From: Pseudomonadota bacterium
GTDB taxonomy: Bacteria > Myxococcota_A > UBA796 > SXON01
Assembly: GCA_030684355.1 (NCBI GenBank)
Contig: JAUXTN010000253.1
Coordinates: 1 to 54,306 of the forward strand
Length of the DNA stretch: 54,306 bases
Reading direction: 5' to 3'
Under the pieces are notes generated by a model. The model saw only the letters and a program-made list of their open reading frames with translations, searched no databases and was not told the origin of the DNA. Of this stretch, positions 46,396-53,791 are shown one piece after another (the first letter of the stretch is position 1; every line of letters starts with the position of its first letter). Position numbers and translations under genes: made by a program.

Positions 46396-46628
46396 GACGC
46401 CTCCTCCGCCCCCGCCCCGAAACGATCCTCCGAAAGCTGAACCTCCAGATCCGGAAGGTCCAGGCCGGGCTCGCTCGAGCGCAGCGGCAGGATCGCCTCG
46501 CCGAGTCCGCCGTCTGGCGCGCCGAGCTGACCGCCCTCCAGCTCTTCCGCGAGAAGGCCTTCGGGCTGAGGCTGCGGAGCTACAACGCGAACAAGACGCT
46601 GTTCCCGAAAGGAGACCGGAAGCCATGA
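46392..46628 (+). CDS. Small basic helical protein
   Basis: A 78-residue protein with GTG start overlapping the previous stop. A very basic helix (many Arg, Leu, Gln, Ala) spans residues 10-65. Probably nucleic-acid binding. Function unknown. Confidence 0.55.
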   Translation: MRRLLRPRPETILRKLNLQIRKVQAGLARAQRQDRLAESAVWRAELTALQLFREKAFGLRLRSYNANKTLFPKGDRKP

Positions 46629-46846
46629 GTTACCTTCGCCTCTTCGTTGTGGCCGTACTTCTCGCCGTAGTGTTCGTGGCGTGCGACGAGAAGACCGGTG
46701 CGGAACCCGAGCGCCGGTTCGTCACGGAACCCACGCAACGACTCCGTACGGGCGACTGCGTTTACGTCCTCCGGGACAACGTCAGCGGCGACCGATTCCT
46801 CGTCATCACGACACCGGCCGGGGGGATTTCGATGGTGCGGCTGTGA
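46625..46846 (+). CDS. Small lipoprotein
   Basis: A 73-residue protein starting by ATGA overlap, with AAAGGAG upstream. A signal peptide of 19 residues (Val/Leu/Ala core) ends in Phe-Val-Ala-Cys20, a good lipobox. The mature part of about 50 residues has a small beta-rich domain ('RLRTGDCVYVLRDNVSGDRFLVITT') with one more Cys. Small early lipoproteins of other phages (for example T5 Llp) block a receptor and prevent superinfection. That role is a guess here. Confidence 0.65.
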   Translation: MSYLRLFVVAVLLAVVFVACDEKTGAEPERRFVTEPTQRLRTGDCVYVLRDNVSGDRFLVITTPAGGISMVRL

Positions 46847-47415
46847 GCGGAACGCCTGACGTCGTGTCGTTCACGGTCTACGGGACGCCGCAACCCGCCG
46901 GCTCGAAGCGGGCGTTCCCGATCCGGCGATCAAACGGGAAGATGGGGGCGAGCGTGGTTGACGCGAACCCGAAGAGCGCGAGCTGGAAGACGGTCGTGTC
47001 GCAGACGGCGGCCGTTCACTTCCGGGGCGACCTCCTCGGGGGGGCGCTCGAAGTGGTCTTCAACTTCGTGCTGGCCCGGCCGAAGGGCCACTACGGGAAA
47101 CGCGGGCTGCTCCCCTCGGCGCCCGAGTTCCCGACGGGGAAGCCCGACGTGCTCAAGCTCTCAAGGGGCGTAGAAGATGCCCTATCTGGAATCGTCTGGC
47201 GTGACGACGCCCTGATCGTCGACGAGCGCCTCTCGAAACGCTACGGGGAGACGGCGGGAGTCGGGATCAGCATTCGGGAGCTCTCCGCCGGGATGCTCGC
47301 CCCGCCCTCAGCGCCCGCCCGCCCCGCCACGGCAGGCCAGGGGGCCGCTACCTCCGGACGGGGGGCGGGGGGAGAGGCTCCTGGGGGCATTGCGGGCGAA
47401 AGGGAGGGGGTCTGA
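46843..47415 (+). CDS. rusA: RusA-like Holliday junction resolvase
   Basis: A 190-residue protein with GTG start overlapping the previous stop. It follows the RusA pattern: an opening strand with Gly-Thr-Pro-Gln-Pro-Ala-Gly-Ser-Lys, a middle strand 'FNFVLARPKGHYGK', Lys-Pro-Asp102 and Asp112-Ala-Leu-Ser-Gly-Ile, then Asp121-Asp122 and a C-terminal strand. These acidic residues correspond to the RusA catalytic site. It resolves four-way junctions, so could trim branched concatemers before packaging. Residues 148-190 are a disordered Gly/Ala/Pro tail that is absent from E. coli RusA. Confidence 0.78.
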   Translation: MSGTPDVVSFTVYGTPQPAGSKRAFPIRRSNGKMGASVVDANPKSASWKTVVSQTAAVHFRGDLLGGALEVVFNFVLARPKGHYGKRGLLPSAPEFPTGKPDVLKLSRGVEDALSGIVWRDDALIVDERLSKRYGETAGVGISIRELSAGMLAPPSAPARPATAGQGAATSGRGAGGEAPGGIAGEREGV

Positions 47416-47651
47416 TGGGTTTCCCGCGTTGCCCGAACCCATCCTGCCGACTCCGCGGGGTCCGCGAGCGCCGCACGGCCGAGGAGATCACCCCGGCCGA
47501 GGCCCGCCGTTACCGGTCCTATCGGTGCCGGTGCGGCCGGATCTTCTGGACAGTCGAGAACGTCTTCTGCGAGGACGCCGAGACGGACTCCCTCGCGGCG
47601 AGGTACGCCGTCGACACGGACTCGGATCAGGTGGAGGCTGTCCATGGGTAA
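47415..47651 (+). CDS. Zinc-finger protein, Ogr/NrdR-like
   Basis: A 78-residue protein with TGATG overlap. Cys-Pro-Asn-Pro-x-Cys near the N-terminus and Arg-Cys-Arg-Cys-Gly-Arg-Ile-Phe-Trp-Thr-Val-Glu resemble the zinc-ribbon that opens NrdR and Ogr-type regulators. It lies directly before the terminase genes, where a late-gene activator might be. That role is only suggested by position. Confidence 0.6.
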   Translation: MGFPRCPNPSCRLRGVRERRTAEEITPAEARRYRSYRCRCGRIFWTVENVFCEDAETDSLAARYAVDTDSDQVEAVHG

Positions 47652-48399
47652 GGCGGGGCGGCCGCCGGCGAAGCCGGTCCGGCGGCTTGGTCCGAAACGA
47701 GGCCCGGCGCCGAAGCTCGACAACCGCAAGGATGCCGCGGAACTGCTCGAGGAACTCCGGCAGCCGGGCGCAAAACTTGCGGCGATCTCTAGGCGGTTGC
47801 GCGTCAACGTGAACACCCTCCGGGCGTTCCGCGATCGGAACATCCCGAAGATGGTGCGGGAGGCCGACGCCCGCCTCTCCAGGCTCCCGCGCCCCGATCT
47901 CCAAGTCTCGCAACTGGAACGACTTGATGCCATCGCATCGAAGCTTGACATGATGGTGGACGCGATCCACCGAACGCTCCTCGACCCCGAGGACCCGACC
48001 CGCTACAACCTCGACCCCAGGGCGCGGGAAATCACCGTTATGGTGGAGGAAACGGTAGGCGATCGCACGGTGTCCAAGGTGCGGAAACTCGATGAGCTTC
48101 TGGCGCGGGTGGAGTCCGGTCTCAAGGTGGACGTCGTTCGCTGGGAGATCAAGTCGGTGGACCCGAAGGTGCTCCTGAAGGACCTTGCCGCCACGATCAA
48201 GCCGATCGCCGAGCTGCTCGGGAAGACGCGCGGGGAGATCAAGCCCGACCCGACGGCGACGCTAAACGTCTTCCTCGGAGGGCAGGAGTGGGCCCGGGCC
48301 GAGGCCGCACTGCTCGAGGCGCTCCGTCCGTGGCCGCACGCCATCGAGGCGGCAGGCGTGGCGCTGGCCGCTCTCGCCGAGGCCCCGAATGGCAGATGA
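47644..48399 (+). CDS. terS: Terminase small subunit
   Basis: A 251-residue protein that overlaps the zinc-finger gene by 8 bases. The first 30 residues are basic with Arg-Pro-Pro-Ala-Lys-Pro. Residues about 25-75 form an HTH-like region ('KLAAISRRLRVNVNTLRAFRDRNIP'), followed by a long helical region and an Ala-rich C-terminus. Directly before the large subunit, with an 11-base overlap. Terminase small subunits recognise the packaging site. No sequence motif is diagnostic on its own; the context is. Confidence 0.72.
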   Translation: MGKAGRPPAKPVRRLGPKRGPAPKLDNRKDAAELLEELRQPGAKLAAISRRLRVNVNTLRAFRDRNIPKMVREADARLSRLPRPDLQVSQLERLDAIASKLDMMVDAIHRTLLDPEDPTRYNLDPRAREITVMVEETVGDRTVSKVRKLDELLARVESGLKVDVVRWEIKSVDPKVLLKDLAATIKPIAELLGKTRGEIKPDPTATLNVFLGGQEWARAEAALLEALRPWPHAIEAAGVALAALAEAPNGR

Positions 48400-49969
48400 C
48401 CGGGCGGTCCGGGCCATCGCCCGCCGTCTCGCGGACCGGTTTCTTGGGGCCGCCCGGCAAGGCGGGACCGTCTCCCGCTACTGGTCAGACCCGTCTCTCT
48501 GGGCGCGAGAGTGCATCCGCTGGCCCGAGGGGCAGGGGCTCGCGGACTACCAGGACGAGATGCTGACCAAGCTCGTGTCGGAGCGGCGAGTCCTGGGGCG
48601 CGGGCCCCGCGGCTACGGCAAGAGCGCCGAGTTCGCGCTGGCGGTGTGCTGGTTCGCCACGACCCGCGAAGGCGCGGAGGTGGCGTGGAAGATCGTCACG
48701 ACGGCGGGGGGGTGGTCGCAGCTCCGGGACTACCTGTGGCCGGAAATTCATTTATGGGTCGGGCGCATCCGCTGGGACGTTTTGGGGATGCAGCCGTGGC
48801 GACAGGACCGGGAGCTGCTCCGACTCGAGATCCGGCTCCGGCACGGGAGCGCGATGGCCGCGAATCCGAAGGTCTCGGCAAAGATCGAGGGGGGGCACGC
48901 CGAGCAGTTCCTCTACGTCTTCGACGAAGCGAAGCTGATCCCGTCGACCACGTGGGACTCCGCTGAGGGCTCGGCGGCTTCCGCCACGGGGGACCGGGAG
49001 CTCCGGTGGCTCGCGCAGTCCAGCGGCGGGGAGGCGGACGGGCGCTTCTTCGAGATCGCGTCAGGGAAGGTCCGGGGATGGTGGCCGCGTCACGTCACGA
49101 AAGACGAGGCCATCGCGGCCGGGCGGATGAACGAGGCCTGGGCGGACGAGATGCTCGATCTGTGGGGCGAGAATTCACCGCCCTACCAGAATCACGTCCT
49201 CGGGAACTTCGCCGCGACCGGCGGGGCGAACACGGTGATTCGCCTGTCCGACGTGGAACGCGCCTTCGAGCGGTGGCGCGAGTGGGACCGAAACGGGCGG
49301 CCCGGGGAGGACGACCAGGCGGCGCTCGGGGTGGACGTTGGGTCCGGGAACCTTGACCGGGACCCTGCCACGATCGCCCGGCGGTGCGGCGATGGCGGGA
49401 ACGTCGTTTCCTCCGTGGACGTCCTGCGATTCTCGGACAAGTACCCCGAAATGGAGCTCGCCGGACAGGTCCGGGCGCGTCTCGGGGCGGGCGGGCACGC
49501 GGTAATCGACGCCATCGGGCAGGGCGCGGGGGTGATCTCCAGGCTCTTGGAGGCGCCGCAAATGGACGCGCGGGCCTTCATCGCCGGGGGCGGGAGCGTC
49601 GAGAAGGACGCATCCGGCCTCTACGGCTTCGTGAATCAGCGGGCCGAGGCATGGTGGAAGTTTCGGGAGGCGCTCGCCGACCCTGACTCGGAGATAGCTC
49701 TCCCGCCGGACCCGATCCTCCTCGGGGAGCTGGTCGCGCCGTCATGGAAGACGGTCTCGATAGGGAAGATCCTTGTCGAGTCGAAAGACGAGATCGCCAA
49801 GCGGCTCGCGAAACTCGAGAGCCGGAAGGCGCTCAACGAAGGCGGGTCCACGAACCGGGCCGACGCGGTAATCCAATCCTTCGTCGGGAACGCAGCCGTC
49901 GAGCTTGCGCCCGGCGCCACCCGCCTCGGCTACTCCGAAATGGGGGACATCGAGGAGTGCCGGTGGTAG
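48389..49969 (+). CDS. terL: Terminase large subunit
   Basis: A 526-residue ATPase-nuclease. Walker A Gly-Pro-Arg-Gly-Tyr-Gly-Lys-Ser (72-79), Walker B Leu-Tyr-Val-Phe-Asp-Glu (175-180), and the RNase-H-like nuclease acidic residues in 'GVDVGSG' (Asp316), 'VIDAIGQG' (Asp374) and 'NRADAVIQSF' near 485. The domain order is usual. The enzyme cuts concatemers and drives DNA into the prohead at the portal. It overlaps the small subunit gene by 11 bases. The gene is followed by a strong promoter and an accessory cassette rather than the portal gene directly. Confidence 0.9.
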   Translation: MADDRAVRAIARRLADRFLGAARQGGTVSRYWSDPSLWARECIRWPEGQGLADYQDEMLTKLVSERRVLGRGPRGYGKSAEFALAVCWFATTREGAEVAWKIVTTAGGWSQLRDYLWPEIHLWVGRIRWDVLGMQPWRQDRELLRLEIRLRHGSAMAANPKVSAKIEGGHAEQFLYVFDEAKLIPSTTWDSAEGSAASATGDRELRWLAQSSGGEADGRFFEIASGKVRGWWPRHVTKDEAIAAGRMNEAWADEMLDLWGENSPPYQNHVLGNFAATGGANTVIRLSDVERAFERWREWDRNGRPGEDDQAALGVDVGSGNLDRDPATIARRCGDGGNVVSSVDVLRFSDKYPEMELAGQVRARLGAGGHAVIDAIGQGAGVISRLLEAPQMDARAFIAGGGSVEKDASGLYGFVNQRAEAWWKFREALADPDSEIALPPDPILLGELVAPSWKTVSIGKILVESKDEIAKRLAKLESRKALNEGGSTNRADAVIQSFVGNAAVELAPGATRLGYSEMGDIEECRW

Positions 49970-49994
49970 GGCTGGAATAGTTCCTCCCGGCACC

Positions 49995-50023
49995 TTGACA
50001 ACCGCAGCGCTGGGGATTATATT
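49995..50023 (+). promoter_or_regulatory. Consensus sigma-70 promoter
   Basis: TTGACA (49995-50000), a 17-bp spacer, and TATATT (50018-50023). This is the best promoter match in the window: -35 perfect, -10 five of six. Transcription would begin near 50030, about 40 bases before the GTG at 50069. It serves the accessory cassette between terminase and portal. Its strength suggests expression independent of phage regulators. Confidence 0.82.
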
Positions 50024-50068
50024 AGGGGTGTGAGCAGCGAGCAGCACGAAACCAGCGAGGAGACCACA

Positions 50069-50416
50069 GTGGAAATCACCGTCACTCATACCCGGTCCGG
50101 AGACTTCGTCGCCATCGGCCCTACGATCTCTTACGGCGTCCTCGGCACGGGCTCTACGTCCGACGCCGCACTCGCCGCCGGGCAGGCGGAACTCTCCCGC
50201 CGCCGGGCGGCCGGGGACTCCTCCCTCGCCGCCATCCGGGCGCAGGGACACGTAGCCGCGGCTCTCGCCGAGGCACGCACGGACAGCATGATCCGTGAGT
50301 GGGTTTCGAAGGACGGCGGTGACGCGGACAAGGCGGCCCGCTGGATGGCCCGCACGCTTCGGATCGGCAGCCTCCCCGAGTGCCGCGCGATGGTCGCTGC
50401 CGCTCTTGCCCGCTAA
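50069..50416 (+). CDS. Accessory (moron-like) protein 1
   Basis: A 115-residue protein first in the promoter-driven cassette. GTG 50069 has GAGGAG 6 bases before it; an earlier GTG at 50030 sits at the predicted transcription start. The first part is a beta hairpin ('VEITVTHTRSGDFVAIGPTI'); the rest Ala/Arg-rich helices. Family not recognised. The promoter and the position in a structural operon resemble a moron, a host-benefit gene. Confidence 0.6.
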   Translation: MEITVTHTRSGDFVAIGPTISYGVLGTGSTSDAALAAGQAELSRRRAAGDSSLAAIRAQGHVAAALAEARTDSMIREWVSKDGGDADKAARWMARTLRIGSLPECRAMVAAALAR

Positions 50417-50420
50417 AGCC

Positions 50421-50669
50421 ATGACGACCAGCGCGCTCCCGATCGACCTCGCCGCCTATATCGAAGCCGCTGCCGGTTCGCTCATGGTCGAGAAGCGGTT
50501 CGCTCTGGTCTCCGAGGACGCGACCTTCGTATTCCTTCAAGAGAACGCGGCCGAGATCGGCGCTCGCGCCGTCGCCCGTATGGAGCGGTTCGTCTCGCGG
50601 GCGTGCCGGGACTCAGCGTTCGGCGACGCGCTCTCCCGGGCCGCCGCCTCCGCCATCGTTTCCGCCTAA
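50421..50669 (+). CDS. Accessory protein 2
   Basis: An 82-residue, Ala/Leu/Glu-rich helical protein 4 bases after gene 1. No ribosome binding site is obvious, so it may be translated by coupling. No family recognised. Confidence 0.52.
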   Translation: MTTSALPIDLAAYIEAAAGSLMVEKRFALVSEDATFVFLQENAAEIGARAVARMERFVSRACRDSAFGDALSRAAASAIVSA

Positions 50670-50716
50670 GACCACGGTTCTCACGTCTACGCCCGGAGAC
50701 ACGAAGGAGAGACGCC

Positions 50717-51064
50717 ATGACGACCCGCAAGCCGACCCACGCCACCCTCGCCGCCCGCGCCCTCGGCCGCCTCGGGGGGGCCGCAGCGACCCATGCGCAG
50801 GCCGCCGCTGGGAGACGCAACGGAGCGAAAGGCGGACGGCCGGTCCTCCTCGGCACGATCGAGACCGAGGCGGGTCGGGCGACCGTCCGCTACGCCCCCG
50901 GCGCCGGCCGCGTCGAGTGCGTCCTCCCCGACGGCTCGGTTGAGGTGCCCGAGGAGGCATCCTGTGCCTCGCTGGACGAGGCCAGAGCGACCGCCGCCGC
51001 GTGGTACGGCAGGGACCGGACGTGGGGCTGGAAGCCGGCAGGGAAAGCCGGGGCCCGCTCGTGA
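50717..51064 (+). CDS. Accessory protein 3, GRKGGRP-type motif
   Basis: A 115-residue protein with ACGAAGGAGAG before ATG. The segment 'RRNGAKGGRPV' near residues 34-44 resembles the basic GRP loop of AT-hook-like or ribbon-type DNA-binding proteins. The C-terminal half is beta-rich with a helix containing Trp. Function unknown. Confidence 0.58.
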   Translation: MTTRKPTHATLAARALGRLGGAAATHAQAAAGRRNGAKGGRPVLLGTIETEAGRATVRYAPGAGRVECVLPDGSVEVPEEASCASLDEARATAAAWYGRDRTWGWKPAGKAGARS

Positions 51065-51414
51065 GCGCCCTCACCGTCGGCGGCTGGTACGGCTGCATCG
51101 GTGTAGAGATCCTCTCGGGCTCCGACTGCGTCGCCGTCGTCGGTCGGATGCAGTCCAACCGTCTCGACGCGCTCGGCAAGGTCCGCTCCGCGTCGGCGAA
51201 GCGGGACGAGCGCGCCTACCACGCCGATGTCGAGGCCCAGGGGCTCGAGGGGCACCGTGCCGAGGCGCTTCCCTTGGCTCGGCTCTTCGCCGCCGCGCCG
51301 GACCTCCTGGCCGCCTGCCGGGCGGCGCTGGACGATGACGACGATTGCCCGATTCGGGGCGAGACCAGGGCGGCCCTACGTTCCGCTGTCGCGCGGGCCG
51401 AGGGGCGGCTATGA
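51061..51414 (+). CDS. Accessory protein 4
   Basis: A 117-residue protein with GTG start overlapping the previous stop. The C-terminal third contains 'LFAAAPDLLAACRAALDDD', a segment that I recall from numerous small phage proteins of the type 'AaPdLLeaLe'. The N-terminal half is beta-rich with a basic turn. Function unknown. Confidence 0.6.
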   Translation: MSALTVGGWYGCIGVEILSGSDCVAVVGRMQSNRLDALGKVRSASAKRDERAYHADVEAQGLEGHRAEALPLARLFAAAPDLLAACRAALDDDDDCPIRGETRAALRSAVARAEGRL

Positions 51415-51986
51415 GCCGAGAACGGCAGGACGAAGGAGTGCTCATCCCGGCCGAAAGCGTCTCCCTGCAACGGCTGGCGCAGCTCCGAAACCCTGTCGCT
51501 TCCGCCGCGAGGCGGGCGCTCCAGTACGCCGTCAAGAGCGGGAGACTGATTCGGCCCGGCTCATGCTCGTCCTGTGGGCGCGAGGGTAAACCGCACGGGC
51601 ACCACGCCGATTACGCCCGGCCGCTCGAAGTGACGTGGCTCTGTGCCCGGTGCCACGGGAAGGCGCACGCTCTCCTGAACGAGCTGGAGAGTGTGGCCCG
51701 TGCCGCCGCACGACTGGCACGCGACGCGGCTGACCCGAAGCGTAGCCCGAGTGCAGATGTCGACCGTAGGCGCATCGGCCGGAGACGCCGGGCGCTGCTC
51801 GACGGGTTCGTCGGCGGGCCGGAAGTATCCGAGCTGCGCTTTCGGCTACAACTCGCCATCACTACGACGGTCGACGCGCGATGGCCGCTCTCCGTCCCGG
51901 AGCGGCTCGAGGAGATTGGCCGGTGCGTCGCGCTGGCACGACGCGGACGGGGGCTGCTCTCGGAATTGGTCGCCACGTATCGGTAG
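51411..51986 (+). CDS. HNH-like zinc protein
   Basis: A 191-residue protein starting by ATGA overlap. Residues about 34-85 hold Arg-Arg-Ala-Leu-Gln-Tyr-Ala-Val, Cys-Ser-Ser-Cys-Gly, Gly-His-His-Ala-Asp-Tyr-x-x-Pro-Leu and Trp-Leu-Cys-x-x-Cys-His-Gly-x-x-His, the layout of an HNH-like nuclease with a CxxC zinc site. The C-terminal 100 residues are Arg-rich helices. It ends the accessory cassette. It may be a mobile endonuclease that brought the cassette. Confidence 0.7.
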   Translation: MSRERQDEGVLIPAESVSLQRLAQLRNPVASAARRALQYAVKSGRLIRPGSCSSCGREGKPHGHHADYARPLEVTWLCARCHGKAHALLNELESVARAAARLARDAADPKRSPSADVDRRRIGRRRRALLDGFVGGPEVSELRFRLQLAITTTVDARWPLSVPERLEEIGRCVALARRGRGLLSELVATYR

Positions 51987-52144
51987 ATCACCTCCACGGG
52001 GCCGCCCTGTCGCTTTTCTGACACCCGTACCACGTAGCCCCTACCGGTAGGCCATCCGCCCGTCCACGGTGGAACCGTGGCAGACGGCCTCGCCCCGAGC
52101 GGCCCTCAGTCGTTCGCCCGTGAAGATGGGTGGAGGCGGGCGCT
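51987..52144 (+). other. Non-coding gap before the portal gene with two palindromes
   Basis: About 160 bases without a gene. It holds the perfect 10-bp palindrome CTACCGGTAG (52041-52050) and the hairpin CCACGGT-GGA-ACCGTGG (52064-52080). Neither is followed by a T-run. They may mark the end of the cassette, a regulatory site for late genes, or an RNA processing site. The portal's ribosome site GGAGG is at 52132-52136. Confidence 0.5.
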
Positions 52145-53791
52145 TTGAGCGATTGGACGTCGCTCGGCCTCGACGAGATCCTCCGGGAAGTACGGGCCGC
52201 CACCATCGTTGAGCCGAAGCGCGGGCTCGTCCCCTCCGGCATCGACCGCGAGCCGGACATCACGCAGGAAATCATCCCCATCCCAAAGGAGCTCGCCCCG
52301 GAGGCCGTCTTCCGCTACCGCAGCGAGGCGCGCCGCGGCGACCCGCGCAACCTGTACGCCGTCTACCACGAGATGCCGGGCCGGGCCGCAGGGCCGCAGA
52401 TCCGGCGCTCTCGAGAGACGATCGAGTCGGCCGAGTGCATCTTCGCCCCGATGCCCGTCACCGCACGGGACGAGACGATCCGGACACCCGAGGCGACGAT
52501 GGGGCGCGAGGTCGCGGCCTACCTCGAAGAGCAGCTCCGCCCGTTCGTCCCGACGGCGCTCGGGGTCTACGCGCGCCGCGAGCAATTCGGCTTGGGCGCG
52601 GCCGCGTTCAAGGTGGAGGCGGGGACGGGCCCCGAGGGCATGGAGCGGGCGCTCTCACTCGAAGAGATCATGCCGCGCCGCTTCCGGCTGAACACCCAGA
52701 CCTACGGGTATGAGTTCTTCCCGAAGGCACGCGGGGGCGAGCGCGTCCCGGTGGCTCCATTCGTCCAGACCGGCTCCCTCCTCCTCTTCGAGGACGGGGC
52801 GGGCTCGAGCGCGCTGGACCAGAAGGGCCTCCTCTGGCAGATCGTGATCCCCTGGTGCGTGTATCAGTTCGGGTTCCGGTGGTGGGCGCGCCTGAACGAG
52901 TCGTGCGCGATCCCGTACCGCAAGGCCACCTACGCCAAGAACATCGTCAACGGGGCCGAGGAAGCCGAGAAGCTCGTGAAGAAGCTCGGGGCGGCCGGCT
53001 ACGTGGTCAAGCCCGAGGGGATCGAGCTGGACTTCATGAACGCCATGAGCGGAGCCCAGACGGACTCCCTCGAGCGCGCGCAGGACTTCTGCATCCGGTC
53101 CTTCGCGTCGGCACTGCTCGGCCACGAGCAGGCCAGCGGCGCACGTCAGGGCGCGGGGGCGCAGACCAGCGACGTCTTCGCGGCCAGGGTGAACGAGGAG
53201 CTTGTCTCGCAACAGCTTCGGCGCGCATCCGTGGACCTCATGGCGCAGTGGGTCCGGCCGATGGTCGTGCGGAACTTCGGCGAGAAGGTCGCGATCAAGC
53301 ACACCTCGCACCTCCACCTCCGGAGTACGGAGAAGGTCGACCGGGAGGCGGAAGCGCGCATCGCGAACCTCGCCGTGAACGCGGGGGCGCGGATCCCGCA
53401 GAGCGAGTTCCTGAAGAAGATCGGCTACCGGGAGGCCCGGCCCGGCGAGGAAGTGCTTTCCCGCGCGGCGCGCCTGCCGGCCGAACCGAAGCCCGAGAAG
53501 CTCGCCGACGTGGTCCGGTTCCCGATGCTGGCCGCCAGCGGCGCCGCTCCGGTCCTTGGGTACGACGGCGCGCCGGACGGGATCGCAGAGGACCTCCTCG
53601 GTCCGTACCGGGCCGTCTTCGTGACCGCTATCAAGGAGGGCGCGACCCCGATTCAGGCCCTCTCCCGTGTCCAGCAGCGGGCTCGCACGCGCCCGGACGG
53701 GAAGGTTCTGGCCGATCGCCTGGCGTCCGTCCTCTTCGCCTCCACGGGCCACGGGCTCGAGCAGGCGCGGGACGAGAGGAGCGGGGGATGA
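52145..53791 (+). CDS. Portal protein, Mu gp29-like (DUF935)
   Basis: A 548-residue protein. The TTG at 52145 has a GGAGG site at 8 bases spacing; a GTG at 52130 has none, so TTG is preferred. The N-terminal 300 residues show the Mu portal type: 'QIVIPWCVYQFGFRWWARLNE', 'IPYRKATYAK', then a helical region 'VKKLGAAGYVVKP' and 'FCIRSFASALLGHEQASGA', which matches the Mu gp29/DUF935 family. The ring at one vertex serves as DNA entry and docking for the terminase. The following gene is MuF. Confidence 0.8.
   Translation: MSDWTSLGLDEILREVRAATIVEPKRGLVPSGIDREPDITQEIIPIPKELAPEAVFRYRSEARRGDPRNLYAVYHEMPGRAAGPQIRRSRETIESAECIFAPMPVTARDETIRTPEATMGREVAAYLEEQLRPFVPTALGVYARREQFGLGAAAFKVEAGTGPEGMERALSLEEIMPRRFRLNTQTYGYEFFPKARGGERVPVAPFVQTGSLLLFEDGAGSSALDQKGLLWQIVIPWCVYQFGFRWWARLNESCAIPYRKATYAKNIVNGAEEAEKLVKKLGAAGYVVKPEGIELDFMNAMSGAQTDSLERAQDFCIRSFASALLGHEQASGARQGAGAQTSDVFAARVNEELVSQQLRRASVDLMAQWVRPMVVRNFGEKVAIKHTSHLHLRSTEKVDREAEARIANLAVNAGARIPQSEFLKKIGYREARPGEEVLSRAARLPAEPKPEKLADVVRFPMLAASGAAPVLGYDGAPDGIAEDLLGPYRAVFVTAIKEGATPIQALSRVQQRARTRPDGKVLADRLASVLFASTGHGLEQARDERSGG

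Noticed and set aside
47415..47651. Zinc-finger protein as a certain Ogr late activator
   Set aside because: Only the cysteine layout and the position before the terminase genes support it; the full Ogr pattern is not seen, so only a tentative note is given.
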